DNA from: Lytechinus pictus
Taxonomy: Eukaryota > Echinodermata > Echinoidea > Temnopleuroida > Toxopneustidae
NCBI RefSeq assembly: GCF_037042905.1
Contig: NC_087261.1
Location: 14,086,217 to 14,150,216, forward strand
Length of the DNA stretch: 64,000 nt
Direction of reading: 5' to 3'
Positions 47,612 to 61,259 of this stretch are shown one piece after another. Positions within the stretch are counted from its first letter, which is position 1, and each line of letters opens with the position of its first letter. The notes beneath the pieces were generated by a model, which saw only the letters and a list, made by a program, of their open reading frames with translations, was not told where the DNA came from and made no database searches. The position numbers and the translations under genes are program-made.

Positions 47612-50600
47612 CAGGCCCCCGAAGCTCCGCCATTTTGTTGGCGACATTTGGGCAAATCCTAAGCCCCCATTTGCATATACATGAATAATTCATCAGTTCG
47701 CTGCTCCACACATCCCAATAGACTCTTTATATGACGAAGCAGAAAGTGGAGATCAGCGTCACGCATGCGCATTGAGCGAGCTCAACTTTGCGTTAATTAT
47801 TCATGAAATTAAATATATTCATCACGTGATTAATCTACTTCTTACTACTATTGACCAATCAGTGTTCTTCACTACAATGAGTCATCATGCATGCATCGTT
47901 TTTCAATCCGTGCATAGAATGCAGTTTACATGCAACAACGTACACTAGCACCGCAGCCTGACACTTTTCTTAATCTTGTTTAACCTGGAGATGGGGGAGG
48001 GGGGGGGGTGAATCAGCCTGTTTTTATCTTCTTTTTAACATTGGTGTAAATGAAAGGGGAAGATATTTACGAACTAGTTTATTTCACAATAACAATACGC
48101 CAATATAAATAATAACAATGTATTTCAGTTTGAACGTTTCACTTACTGGTTTTGTAATTTGGTTCTTTCATTTAAAAAAAATACGACCTTTCTCTGCTGT
48201 TCTCCAGATCAGAATCACTAGAGGCATGTTTCACATCGCAGTGTATGTTATTAATGATATAGTAAAAACAAATTCTGAATCCAAAATTTCTTTAGAAAAT
48301 AGGATTGGATTTAATTAGAACCTATTTATTTTCTGTAATTAATTAATAGTGTGTTTTTTACGCTAAGCCTTTCCAATTATTGATAATGATCATTTAATTC
48401 TTTTTTGCAGGGGGGGGGGGGTAATCTAATTTCTTTGTGTTCACTCTTTTTAAGAGCACAGATAAGTGACATGTCATTACCAAACTTCATCAGTTTCAGG
48501 CAGGGCGGATCTAGGATTTTTCCAAAGGGGCCGGGCACATTTTCTCAAGGAAAAATTTGAAAAGCAAAAAAAAGGGGGGTCTTCACTTTCAGAAGGGGGA
48601 CACACTTTACATTACAATTTTTAATTGAGCCTGTCAAATTGGGGGGGGGGGGGGGGCGCACTGATCGGCTTTGCCCCCCCCCCCCCCACACACACACACT
48701 CTGATTGGCCTAATTTTTGTCTTTAAAAGTCATCTCTATTCATCTTATTCCTCTTCCCCACTCTTTATAAATTGTTTCTCCCTCATTTATCCCCGCCTCC
48801 TCTCAAAATAAATAAAGAATAAAATGGCCCTTAATGGTTTCTCCTTGTGGGTAAATTGTCAATTGGCTCTGTCCACTCTCTTGTGCACCCTATGCCCCTT
48901 CACATTATCATTGTAATACATTATCTATTCTTTTAATCTCTCTTCAGCTCTCTCTTTGCCATATCGCACTCTCATTATTAAACCACACACACAACTCTTT
49001 CTCTTATATTTTCCACCTCTCAGCTCTTCTCGCAATTCATTAAAAAAAGAAAATACACTGGGTGATTCTAACTTTGGCGTTGGTGTTCGTAGCACAATTT
49101 AGTTCTTCCTTCCTCCAAAACCTAATGTGAGTTTACAAAAATAATCCAAATCACATTAATAGCTCAACATCAAGTGAGATGAATCTATGAATCAATTTGA
49201 TTGTAATTTTGGTGCTGTGATGATGATGTAAAACTTGTAAGACGCCACACCAAAAGTTCAACAGCAAACTTGAAATCACCCATGTATCTTTCTCATTAAA
49301 AAAAAATATATATTTAGAAATTCTCTATCACATCTACATAACAGCCATGGATCAAAAATTATTTAAGGGGGGGGGGGGGGTCTTTTGCCCTCCACCTTAA
49401 AGGTCCTGGTTCTCAAAAGGATTGTTTTCTATTTTATTTTCAAATTTATTCATTTTTTTAAAATATCTTTATATATTATTTGTTATGTTTTTTAATGGGG
49501 GTGATTTTTACAGAGAAAACCTGCAACTACCACCCCCTCCAACCTTGATCCATGGCTGCAAAATGTAGGTCTCATTACTCTTAAATTTATGCTGCTTGTT
49601 CACTATTGCTCGTCCATTAATTCTACTAGTACTTTCAGTGTCTCCTCAAATATCTTGATTCACCTAAACTCTCAGCTAAAAGAATTATAGAAGACTTGTT
49701 AATTCAGTGACAATGACAAAATTATTATTTCAATTCATTTTATTCCAAATACATAAATCAGGTAACAATTATTTTCCTCTTGAGTTTAAAGATCAAATTT
49801 TGATCAGAGCTCGTTCCCATCTGCTTAAGATGAAATGGTGTGAAAGAGACTACTGTCCTCACAAACACAGATAAAATGTCACATGCCCCCCCCCCCCAAT
49901 TCATTGATCATTATTTTTGTTAAAAATTCTTCATTGCCAAAATTGTTACACAATTTCATGTACATATTATAGTGCTGAATTATCATATTTATTCATCATT
50001 ACTGTTATGTCATCGTAATGAATTTATTATTCTAAGTATTATTATCATAAACATCATCATTAACTACATCCATATTTGTAAAAACTACTGCTACAATCAG
50101 CAAGGATAATTACCCCTAAAATAACCCTATCCCTCTTAAATTGTTTGTGGGTTTTGTTTGGTCAGTGGTGAGGGGGAAACGGTTACAATACTCTATTGTA
50201 AATACATGCAGTAATTCAGTTTGATATAGGATGTTTGGCATATTGTCAATGCATTATTCCCTAATTCTTCCACCAGAAAATTATTATTGGAATTAAAAAA
50301 ACAAACCCTTAATTTGGTCTTGTATTTCTTGAGTCTCTAAAACAAAGGATGTGAAGCAGAGTCATGTTCCATGTCTGTTGAAAAAAAAACACACACAAAA
50401 AGACAGAAATGTTAGCAATTCAATCAAGCCATCATCAAAATAAAAAGAAATAAAAAAATATATAAAAGCTTAATGAAATCACAAGCCGAATGAGTCGCCT
50501 TTACAAAATCTGGTGTGGATTGAGGAATTCATGAGTGGGTAGGAAGCAAATAAATTGATTACAAATGACTTTCCACTTGCTTAGCCTATAGTATAGTATA

Positions 50601-53091
50601 TTCTGATTTTCTTATTTAAATTTGACAAGCTAGATCTACCGGTAGGTGATATTAATTGTCCCGTGAAAATATGACAGGTGAAAATGAAAATGGAGCCTGT
50701 CAAAACGACTCCAGCCTAGTCTCTGAGCTGATTTTCTTTTCATTTACTCAATAAAACTTAGATCTTGGTCTACCGTGTGAGCCCCCCCCCCCCCCAAAAA
50801 AAAAAAAAGGGACACCTCACAAAACCCCAATTTAAGGTAAAAATATGTCATGAACGCATATTATACCACTAGAAAGAGTATATTCTCCCAAATAATTTGA
50901 TATCATATTCATGGTTGGATAGTCAGTATGTATTCTTTGCAGAGATGTAGATTTTGATTTGCACCGAAATAAGGCATGGCTAAAATTAATGACTCCAGAT
51001 GCCAATGATGTCAAAATCTATGAGTTAGCAAAATTTCAAAGAAATTAATTTGTGTATTGACACTAAAAAGAATTTACTAAACAATTATCTTGTAAATTAT
51101 TGAACATGGGTATTGAAATTTGAAATGGGTTTTAATATAACCATTGTAGGATTATGAAATCATTGACATCTGGAATCATTCTTGGATAAAGTCGTTTGGT
51201 ATGTAAATACATGAAGTCATTCAGTTTGATATATACCGTAATATAGGATGATTATTGTTTTTTTTTACCTTTTTGAATCAGGAGGGTCCTGCAGCTTAAT
51301 TTGGTCTTGTAATTCTTGAGTCTTTAAAAGAGGATGTGAAGCAGCATCATGTTCTATGTCTGTTGATTAAAACAATACACAGACAGAAATGTTAGCAATA
51401 CAAGCTATTGTAAAAAAAAAAAAAAACATAACACTTGGACTATAGCGTATAATCTAGATCTAGTCATAGACTCTGACGTACATAGATCTGGAACTAAATG
51501 TAAGTAGATCTAGATCTAGGCCTACATCAAAAGTAGATCTAAATTTCATATTTGTTAAACCTACTATTCTGCGAACTTTCAATGTTACTTAGATCTAGAC
51601 TAAAGCTGTCTTGACCTAGTGTCTTTAAAATAGTTTCGTGACATTTGCTCTGATGACAAGTGCTCCGATAGAAAATCTGCACGTTAGGCCAAACAAAAGC
51701 TAACCTCCAAAATTAAATAAACCCTTTGGCCTTAACTTAAGACCCTGACTGAAATAATACTAAGCCTAGGCCTATATAGATTCTACAGGTCGCTTTGACT
51801 TTGTTGTACTTGTAGGCCTAGATCCAAGTCTAGTCTAGGTCTATAACAAGTTAGACCTAAGCTAGATAGGCTGGGAGGTAGAAATGTTTTCTTTTAGCTT
51901 TAGCCAAGACCTGTAATCAGATCTACCGATGAATTAGGCCCAACTTAGACTAGATCTCTACTCCCCTCTAGTCTAGATCTATGTTGCCGAGTCCGAGGCT
52001 GTCCGAAGTGGCGACGTTCAGACCCCGGGGTAGGCCCTACGTCTAACTCTTTAAGTTAGATTAACTTAGACTTGGTCTAGATCTAGATCAAGGCGGTAGG
52101 CCCAACTTTCAAGTTTAAAAAAATAAAAGGAAACATAAGAACTAACTTTAGTGTAGGCCTAGGCCTAGTACCGGTACCGTATTATTAGTAGGCCTAGAAA
52201 TAAGTTTGGGAAAAACATCTTTTTTTACAAAATGATCGAGGACTAGACTCTAGATCTACTCTAGAGGCTACGGTCCTAGTATTGTCTTGATATGTGAATT
52301 CAAAGGGACGGGTTAATGGAGTGAATGTCTTTCTAAACTCAATATGTCTAGCCTAAACGTTATCTAGATTCTAGTTCTTTTCATGCCTGCTGAGATCTTC
52401 GGTAGGAATCGAAATTTCAGAGAAACTCTCGCCCGAAAGTCTGGCGTGAATTGAATATACGAGGTCTCAAATGGTAGCAGATGGAGATTTACATCAAGTA
52501 ATATAGGCTTTATAGCCACCATTTTTAGCTCACGACGATGGAAATAGTTTTGAGTTTTCGCAAGTCGTTTGCTTCCTAATTGTTCACTTTTTATAAACAA
52601 AAATTAATTCACGTTATACCCAGACATCTAAAGATCCCATATAACATCAGATCTTTTGATTTATTTTTGTAAATGAATTAAAATTCAGCGTTAATCTGAC
52701 AGTACTCACCGAAAATCTTTCAAGGAAATAACCTTCTTCTGTGCGGGTGACGTCACCTTTCAGCCCTTGATTAAGCCGAAGTGACGATAGGGGTCAAATT
52801 ATGACGTACGAATTTCAATAGAAAAATACATTATTCATGAGGTAATGTCCAATCAAATCATAGTATCTTGCGAATACGCAAAGAAAAAATAAATGATTCA
52901 TTAGCAATATGCAAATGGGGGCTTAGGATTCGGTTCAAATGTCTCCCAGGAGGTGTGGCCAAAAGTGGTACAAAATACGCTTATCACCATGGAGCTTCTA
53001 TGGAGTATCTGTACGTTATATGCAAATGTTATTTAAATGAGGCTTTTCCGCGGGTGCTACCTTTCAGTCTATACGTATTTATTAGTCTATG
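47612..53091 (-). mobile_element. Element A, copy 2 (A', 5480 bp), inside D
   Basis: The 8-bp duplication is ACTAGACC (47604-47611 and 53092-53099). It has the same tips and internal order as copy 1 and is nearly identical by eye along its length. Differences are mostly in homopolymer length and in whole TAGGCC or AGATCT units. It sits six bases from the end of B's target duplication. Confidence 0.9.
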
Positions 53092-53749
53092 ACTAGACCG
53101 AAAGCTGCGTGCGCGTTCAGCACAAAACAAATGAGACAGGCTCCGCCTACCGCGATCATTTGAAGACAAAAATAAGCCCTCATTGACATTCATGAGCGTA
53201 AATATATTCATAATCCGGCCTTTTCATTGGATAAGAGCGTTATCAATACGCGATTTCCCCGATTCTCTGTCATCGATACTAGTGGTATCGTGTTACAGAA
53301 TTAATTATTCAAATGACCTCATTACGTCATCTAATTTATTCATTCTGAAACTTTTCTTTCAACACGAAAAATTGACCTACGAACATTCCGGTGAGTACGT
53401 ATAAATTGATATAACCACATGAATTCAGTGGACTATTTACACATTTCACACTGTATTTTATGATCTTAGGTATTATTTCTTTAACTATTAAGAGAGTTTG
53501 CTATCATTCTTCTGTTAAAGAAAAGCAGAATTTGGTCTTTAACTTGAAATTGAAGTTAGATTGTCATCGTCGCCCAGTGCAGCCTGTATGTTGCATACAG
53601 TGTTGTGGTTATGCCGCTGTGTTAACCAAATGTATTTTGTACGGGCTCCTAGCCGGCTGGCCCCGGGCATCGAGAGAAAATCGGGCCGGGAGCCCACGAT
53701 TGAATAAAGCAAGAATGAAATTGAAGATTATTTTTCTACACTGCAACGT

Positions 53750-54650
53750 TAGATCTAGAGGGAGATCTGTATCTATCTTCAGTAGATCGAGACTCAGTCA
53801 GGAATAAACTGTGAAGCGGAGTGTGGAAGAAGATATGCCTGTCATTGTATCAATCAGTTTCGGTTTCACTTTCAGATCAAATTAATTTTTCATAACATTA
53901 ACAAGTTAGGCCTAACAAAGCCCTAGGCCCTAAGCCATACATTTCAATTTGTATAACTTCGTCAGGCTTCTTCTGCATTTAGCCCCCACCCATTTTAGCT
54001 ATTATTGTTATTCATAAATATAGTTAGGCCTAACGTTAGACTCGATCTTAGAAATAACATGCTGCTCTGCATGTTTGTTTTATTCAATAGATCTAGAAGA
54101 TCTAATTTCTAAAGTAACTTGGTTAACAGAGAATCTAGTCTTGAATCTTATTAGGCCTAGGCCTACTTTACTTTTAATAATTATCCATCGATGTAGATAT
54201 AGGCCTACCCCTAATTCAAATCTAGTCATGATTCATCTAACTTATACTTTCCCTACCCTTAACACGTACCCCCAGGGCTTAGAATCTCGGTCTAAAATTT
54301 AGGCCTAGCTAGATCTAACTTAGGTCTGGGTCTAAACTTCTCCATTAACATGTACGAGTATGACTGTCAGTGTCAGTGGACCAAGGACAAATCTAGATCT
54401 ACTCTCGGTCAATAAATAGCAATAAATGTTTAGCCAGGAATAAAAGTCAAACATAAAAAATTTCTAAATCAATATAGATCTAGGTTTAGAACCGAAGCTT
54501 TACTTTCTAGGTCTAGATAGATCGAAAGTCTATCGTTAGTCTAGATCTAGGCTAGACCTAATTTAATACATGAATGCAGTCGCACAGCACTGACTGAGTC
54601 TGGTTGGACTAGATCTATACTTTTTTACAAATAGATCTAGACCTTGTGCA
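53750..54650. repeat. AGATCT / TAGGCCTA palindromic hexamer tract in D
   Basis: Many copies of AGATCTAG, CTAGATCT and TAGGCCTA interspersed at irregular spacing. Equivalent tracts occur in A (44600-45550), A' (51440-52370) and A'' (60240-61180). Confidence 0.8.
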
Positions 54651-54959
54651 TGAGATTATGAAATTATGTTGTTAAAATGAAATGAAATAAGATTCGGAAA
54701 TAAAAAGTTGCAGATTTTTTTGTGGGGGGAGGCAGACGTGGAAAAATTAAGAGAAACCTGAAATTCAGAAAGCGAGGGCCAGACAGAAGCCACCAATATT
54801 ATTACCGAGGGCCGTTTTTTGCATTTTCTAAAGTAAAATTGAAGGGTTTCATGCAATTCTTTTTTATGACAGTTTTCACATTTAAGCTCCCACCAAACCC
54901 CTCCCCCCTACACTTAGAAAATTTATCCCTAGAATAAAATAAATTCCTGCAGCAGAGTC

Positions 54960-55200
54960 TCGAGAATGCCTGTAATCTTACCAGATTATCTTACATTATA
55001 TCATGTAAAATTACAGGAAATTGGTATTTAATGTATGGAACCTTACAAATTTCCTAGGTTAAACACAATTTTCCCCCTTTCAAACAGACCTGTTCTGTTA
55101 AATTGTAGAAAAATTCCTGTTTTATGAATTTACATAATGATTCTGTAATTGCTTTCTGCAAAATCTTGATTTTTCTTTAAAATCAGGGTTTTTTAACGGT
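54960..55200 (-). repeat. Dispersed repeat, second copy, inside D
   Basis: Reverse-oriented match to 16786-16870 around GTATGGAACCTTACAAATTT (55033-55052). It ends near AACGGTGTACAT. It probably lies in an intron of D. Confidence 0.55.
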
Positions 55201-55252
55201 GTACATACGGCCAAGAAAAAGATCACTTATTATTCTCTCTTTTCTTTCACAA

Positions 55253-55341
55253 ACAGGTTGATTTTATAACAAAAACAGTAGAGGTCTTCCTATGGTTAAA
55301 GATGATGATCATAAGTGCATGCATCATTTTGCAGATTCTCA
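55253..55341 (+). CDS. Candidate mini-exon of element D
   Basis: Acceptor CTTTTCTTTCACAAACAG and donor CATCCAG then GTATAA. One frame contains MVKDDDHKCMHHFADSHP. The ending ADSHP recalls AASHP in the A mini-exon. Homology is suggestive only. Confidence 0.3.
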
Positions 55342-56449
55342 TCCAGGTATAAAAGTTAAACTAACCCATACAAAATTACAGATACATTACTTGCATTGAA
55401 TGTTAACCATGTTTACATTAAATGAAAATAACCTGAGCCACTAAGAGGTAGGATCTATACTGAATATACACTTCTTATATGTACAGGTTCTCGAGTCTAA
55501 AATAGAACCAATGCCAAAAGCTATGTACCTTGGGCAAATTTATTAAATAAGGTCATGTCCTTGATCTAGTATTGAAATGACCTTTTTATTTCCTGTTTGT
55601 TTATAAACAAAGCAAACAAAGCAAACAAAGCAATATTTATTTTTAATGTTTTATCTTTTATAGAATTCATTTTAATCATTCTTTAGTGTGATATTTATAT
55701 TTCATATTTGTAGATTTACGATTTTTTTTAAATCTTGTTATTATTTTACATTTTGTCCAATAGGATGATGCAGTTTTACAATTTCCATGGAGGTGATTGA
55801 TGATGATAAATAATTGGTGAAGTAGGCCTGATAGAACAGAGACTGGACCACAAAGAGAAATACAACCTACAGCAGTTATATGAGTGAGTGAGTTCAATTA
55901 GTGATTATTTTTTATAATGGGGGTTTTCACAATTTTTTTAGGCAACAAATAGACCTGCCTCTGAAAAAACCATTTCAATTTTGTTTTTAGATTATAGTTA
56001 GTGTCGTTTTATTTGCAGATCAGAATATTCTGTGCAACAAAACATATCAATTTTAATTCTGACTATTATTTATAATAATAATATAGGGTATTTATATTGC
56101 GCACATATCCACCTTGTTAGGTGCTCAAGGCGCTCCTATATTACCCTATATATATATATAAAATTTACCTATATATAAAATTTATATATGTTTATATGTT
56201 TATGAGAAGTCTCTGACATTTTTTTTTATATAGAGTACATGTAGTTATAATGGAGAGTGGTATGTAAACTGTATAGAAAACGTTTAAGCGATATGCTTTA
56301 TAGAAATACAAGTTAATGATTAGTAGAAGTAAGATTTCCTATGTTATGTGTTATAGTCTCACTTTTCTTAAAACATTTATGTTTTACAAATCATGACAAT
56401 TTTAATTTAAATTCATTGATTTTATTTCTCTATTTTTTCAATCTGCAGG

Positions 56450-56527
56450 ACTGGTGTAACAGATGTTTTCATTCAAGAAATCCAACAATTCGAAATTGAG
56501 AAGTCTGACTTAGGAAGCACTTGTTGA
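56450..56527 (+). CDS. Candidate last exon of element D
   Basis: Acceptor TTTTTTCAATCTGCAG, then TGVTDVFIQEIQQFEIEKSD, LGSTC and a TGA stop. The frame needs a previous exon ending with two bases; the 55253 exon in its best frame leaves one, so an exon is missing or the frames differ. Confidence 0.3.
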   Translation, partial: TGVTDVFIQEIQQFEIEKSDLGSTC

Positions 56528-56994
56528 AGATGGAAAAAGTTTTTTTTTCAAGTCCATTAAAAAAAAAATTATCACAACCCCAAATTCATGACGTATGAAA
56601 TTTCTTGTTGATTTTCATTAAAACTGGTTGCAAAAGGAGAAGCTACAAACATACAAATAGGAGCAGCGGAGCGAAGTTGAAAGGGGGGGGGGGCACAGGG
56701 AAAATGCCATATTACGTGAAATTTTTAAAGAAAATCCAATTTTGTGATAGATTTCGACAAAATATTCAAAATGATGTATTTCACCCTTTCCTTTCCTTTT
56801 CTCTTTTTTTTCTTGGTCGTGATTTTTTTAAGGTGGGGTGCAAGAGTCCTTCAAGCCCCCCCTCCATCTGTACAAAACTGCTTATCTACCCCCATCCAAA
56901 TGAATTATTAAACTTAATGCACAAAGGATTTCCTTCATAAGTATATTATGGAAATGAGAATATTGTTGTTTCAAAGGGCACTCGTCAAGGTGAC

Positions 56995-57320
56995 CATAAA
57001 ACGGGTCCTGAGGTGAAAGGGGCAAAGAACAAGTTCTTTAGGAACACTTTTCTTGGGTTAAAGGGGGAAGTGATTCGAGAAAGGGCACTTACAAGTAGGC
57101 GAGGGGACACTTTTTAACACATGAAACGGGCCCTCAGATGAAAGGGCACAGACCACGTTCGGGGGGGGGGGACATTTTTGGGGTTAAAAATTGCATACAA
57201 GGAAGAGCACTTGGTAACACCTAAAACGGGTTCTCGTCAGGTGAAAGGAACACGGTACACGTTCGTGAGGGGGCATTTTTCTTGCATAAAAGGACACTTT
57301 TCAGTGCTTCAAAAAGTATG
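56995..57320 (+). repeat. Imperfect tandem units, about 115 bp
   Basis: Three units start AAACGGGTCCTGAGGTGAAA (56999), AAACGGGCCCTCAGATGAAA (57123) and AAACGGGTTCTCGTCAGGTG (57223). Each continues with a GTTC segment, a G run, CACTTTT or CATTTTT and GGTTAAA. Confidence 0.65.
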
Positions 57321-57736
57321 GGGAACTGTGCCCCCCCCCCCAGGATCGCTGCCCCAGCATACAAAAAAAAACATTTTCTTTTGGTTTAAACATATGCTTA
57401 AGAAAAAGGTAAAGCTTAATCCTCTGATACTGTGATATTTTTCTGGCTAATTAATAAAATTCACTACTAACCAGAGAATTCCTTCATGTCTTTCATTTGT
57501 GTTCATATTCAAAATTCAAAATGAGATGGAGATCGAGAGAGGGAAAGAGTGATGAGAAAGAAATGGAGGGGCACATATGAAGAGATACTAGTAATTTAGA
57601 GGGGGGGGGGGTGGTAAGAGAGCGAGAATGTGGGAAGTAGGAACAAAAGGGGTGGAAGAGAAATAAGACGAGATTTATGGAAACCAGGAGATAGATAACA
57701 AGTGGGAAAAGAAGAAGGAAATGTATGAAGAGTTTT

Positions 57737-58540
57737 GTTGCAAAAGGGGTTAGGGCCACTTTGGACCATTCCGAGAAAAGCCATGTTTTTATTCTCACTT
57801 ATTGCAATATTCTTTATGAGAAACTAAATTGTCATTATACTACCCTATCATGTGAACAGTGAACATAAAATTGGGTATAAAAGAAATCTACCTGTCTTCA
57901 ATTTTTTTTCTATATACTTCAAAAAAATTATCATTGTGTACCTAACCCCTTTTGCAAGTAAACTGAAGTGAATCCAATCTCTTCTGAAAAAAAGTCATTT
58001 TTCTTTGCCAATTCCATTTACGTTTTCATTTGAATCTAAAACTTTCTTTGGTATCATCGGAGTGACTAAAAATTTATAGGTTTAGAGACAAAACAAAATT
58101 TATGAAGAATGGACCTAACCCCATTTGACAAATGAGTTCTTCAGAAGAGTTTAGTTATTAGTGATTAGGTCCACTCCAAGAAAAACTTTTTTAATTCTCC
58201 CTTATTGCAATATTCTTATGCGAAACTGAATTTTCATGATACCCTACCATGAGAACATAAAATTGGGTATAAAAGAAATATACCTGTCTTCATATTTTTG
58301 AAGATATTATTTTCCAAAAAAATTCTGCGTGGACCTAATCCCTTTTGCAACTAAACTGAAATGGACCTAACCCCTTTTGAAAAAAAGTTATTTTTCTTTG
58401 CGATTTTAGATCAATTTTTAATAGGAATTTCAACTTTTCTATGGTATCATCTTATAGAGCTACTAAAAATATATACATTAAGACAAAAAAATCAAGTTTG
58501 ATGAAAAATGGACCTAACCCCTTTTGAAAGTGAGCTCTTC
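57737..58540 (+). repeat. Tandem duplication, about 400-bp unit
   Basis: Two diverged copies, 57737-58155 and 58156-58540. Shared blocks include TTATTGCAATATTCTT, AACATAAAATTGGGTATAAA, TACCTGTCTTCA, and GACCTAACCCCTTTTG, which itself occurs several times. Confidence 0.75.
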
Positions 58541-58657
58541 ATAAAGGCGGCACAAAAGAACTTGAGTGGGAAAATGATTACGGTACATGAAAAAAAAACA
58601 GAGTAAGAAATGCTGGAGAATAAAGGGGATAGGAAACGTATTAAACTTGATAAACTG

Positions 58658-58780
58658 GGGCCCGTTTCATATGAGTTACAAACTACTATGGTATAACCAA
58701 CATATCATAATCAAGGTTACCACGGTGATCACAATAATAGCGATGTTTCAATAGCTGTAATTCATTATGAAACGGACGCC
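58658..58780. mobile_element. Short MITE with GGGCCCGTTTCAT ends
   Basis: GGGCCCGTTTCAT at 58658 faces ATGAAACGGACGCC at 58780. The inside is partly palindromic (AAGGTTACCACGGTGATCAC). The duplication is unclear. Confidence 0.6.
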
Positions 58781-59189
58781 AGATGAAGAAAGCAGGCACG
58801 GGGATCCATGAAGGAGGATTTTTTTTCTTCTCGAAATTTGTAACAAGAAATGTTTTCTTTTAGTGGTGAAAGTTATTTATTTTTTTCAGTAACCATACTC
58901 AACCAGCGAAAATTACCATCAAATTGTAACAACCGTGTTTTGCCCCCCAACCCCACCCCCCCCCAAAAAAAAAAAAAAAAAAAAAAATTGGGGTCAGTAC
59001 AATATTATTACAGCCCCTTTTGATCTTTCCGCGGTCTCTGCCGGCTATTTAGAGTCGAGATTCTTTACATTTGTTAAAAACCAATATTGCTGTATATCTT
59101 AACATGTGACATTTTTGGAATGGCAAAAGCACTGGAGACCTCTTTACCTAACCACGACTTGATCTACTCTTTTTAATCTTCCCTTTTAT

Positions 59190-59519
59190 ACGGTAATTAG
59201 CATAGGCCTATAAGACGTAATACAAACAATGCTTTGTTTTTAAGTGATATCGCTTGTGATATCGATACTTTATAGAGCGCAACGTATCGCCTCAGATTTG
59301 CGCTTGCTTGATTCGCTGAATCCTTCGCGTCACGAGCGCGTAACAAAATGAATACATTAATGAATTTGCCAAGTTGATCTTTGTCATTGCGCTGATGTGC
59401 GTATTGTCTAATACACGTACAAAACCATAGTTGAAGAGGGAGCATCGTACGAAATTAATATTAATGAGGGCTTATTTTAGCTTCTAATGGATTAAACAAA
59501 ATGGCGGTAGCTTCGGGGG
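59190..59519. other. Right subterminal region of D
   Basis: Moderately GC-rich, with GATATCGCTTGTGATATCGAT and AATAAGCCCTCATTAAT in reverse near 59464-59478. The latter mirrors AATAAGCCCTCATT near D's left end (53172), so it is a subterminal inverted repeat. Confidence 0.5.
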
Positions 59520-59861
59520 CCTGGTATCATAGACTAATAAATACGTATAGACTGAAAGGTAGCACCCGCGGAAAAGCCTCATTTAAATAACATTTGCATA
59601 TAACGTACAGATACTCCATAGAAGCTCCATGGTGATAAGCGTATTTTGTACCACTTTTGGCCACACCTCCTGGGAGACATTTGAACCGAATCCTAAGCCC
59701 CCATTTGCATATTGCTAATGAATCATTTATTTTTTCTTTGCGTATTCGCAAGATACTATGATTTGATTGGACATTACCTCATGAATAATGTATTTTTCTA
59801 TTGAAATTCGTACGTCATAATTTGACCCCTATCGTCACTTCGGCTTAATCAAGGGCTGAAA

Positions 59862-59909
59862 GGTGACGTCACCCGCACAGAAGAAGGTTATTTCCTTGAA
59901 AGATTTTCG
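59862..59909 (+). promoter_or_regulatory. CRE-like promoter and exon 1 end in A''
   Basis: GGTGACGTCACCC holds a full TGACGTCA site. About 40 bp later a likely non-coding exon 1 ends ATTTTCG with donor GTGAGT at 59910. The same arrangement is in copies 1 and 2. Element D has TTACGTCAT at about 53322-53330 and the donor GTGAGTAC at 53391. Confidence 0.5.
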
Positions 59910-61259
59910 GTGAGTACTGTCAGATTAACGCTGAATTTTAATTCATTTACAAAAATAAATCAAAAGATCTGATGTTATATGGGATCTTTAGATGTCTGGG
60001 TATAACGTGAATTAATTTTTGTTTATAAAAAGTGAACAATTAGGAAGCAAACGACTTGCGAAAACTCAAAACTATTTCCATCGTCGTGAGCTAAAAATGG
60101 TGGCTATAAAGCCTATATTACTTGATGTAAATCTCCATCTGCTACCATTTGAGACCTCGTATATTCAATTCACGCCAGACTTTCGGGCGAGAGTTTCTCT
60201 GAAATTTCGATTCCTACCGAAGATCTCAGCAGGCATGAAAAGAACTAGAATCTAGATAACGTTTAGGCTAGACATATTGAGTTTAGAAAGACATTCACTC
60301 CATTAACCCGTCCCTTTGAATTCACATATCAAGACAATACTAGGACCGTAGCCTCTAGAGTAGATCTAGAGTCTAGTCCTCGATCATTTTGTAAAAAAAG
60401 ATGTTTTTCCCAAACTTATTTCTAGGCCTACTAATAATACGGTACCGGTACTAGGCCTAGGCCTACACTAAAGTTAGTTCTTATGTTTCCTTTTATTTTT
60501 TTAAACTTGAAAGTTGGGCCTACCGCCTTGATCTAGATCTAGACCAAGTCTAAGTTAATCTAACTTAAAGAGTTAGACGTAGGGCCTACCCCGGGGTCTG
60601 AACGTCGCCACTTCGGACAGCCTCGGACTCGGCAACATAGATCTAGACTAGAGGGGAGTAGAGATCTAGTCTAAGTTGGGCCTAATTCATCGGTAGATCT
60701 GATTACAGGTCTTGGCTAAAGCTAAAAGAAAACATTTCTACCTCCCAGCCTATCTAGCTTAGGTCTAACTTGTTATAGACCTAGACTAGACTTGGATCTA
60801 GGCCTACAAGTACAACAAAGTCAAAGCGACCTGTAGAATCTATATAGGCCTAGGCTTAGTATTATTTCAGTCAGGGTCTTAAGTTAAGGCCAAAGGGTTT
60901 ATTTAATTTTGGAGGTTAGCTTTTGTTTGGCCTAACGTGCAGATTTTCTATCGGAGCACTTGTCATCAGAGCAAATGTCACGAAACTATTTTAAAGACAC
61001 TAGGTCAAGACAGCTTTAGTCTAGATCTAAGTAACATTGAAAGTTCGCAGAATAGTAGGTTTAACAAATATGAAATTTAGATCTACTTTTGATGTAGGCC
61101 TAGATCTAGATCTACTTACATTTAGTTCCAGATCTATGTACGTCAGAGTCTATGACTAGATCTAGATTATACGCTATAGTCCAAGTGTTATGTTTTTTTT
61201 TTTTTTTACAATAGCTTGTATTGCTAACATTTCTGTCTGTGTATTGTTTTAATCAACAG

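Larger units (their letters stand above)
40507..59523 (+). mobile_element. Element D, about 6.4 kb host of the nest
   Basis: The left tip is CAAAGACAATACTAGACCGA once insertions are removed. The right tip, reversed, is CAGGCCCCCGAAGCTACCGC. The left flank GTATTTAG (40499-40506) agrees with the GTAT that follows the right tip before element A'' interrupts it. D is split by B (40519-47597) and A' (47612-53091); the rest is 53100-59523. Its tips and internal order match element A: TAGAC-GAAAG start, AAGCCCTCATT, TTACGTCAT, exon end with donor GTGAGTAC at 53391, AGATCT-rich intron, and small exons. No transposase recognised. Confidence 0.65.

Noticed and set aside
59202-59523. A separate 320-bp MITE ending at D's right tip
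   Set aside because: A CATAGGCCTATAAG start was considered, but its flank GTAATTAG does not match GTAT, while D's left flank GTATTTAG does.
60019-60255. 78-codon frame in A'' and A' (MFIKSEQLGS...)
   Set aside because: It lies in the intron after exon 1 and is broken in copy 1 by small differences. No splice or family support.
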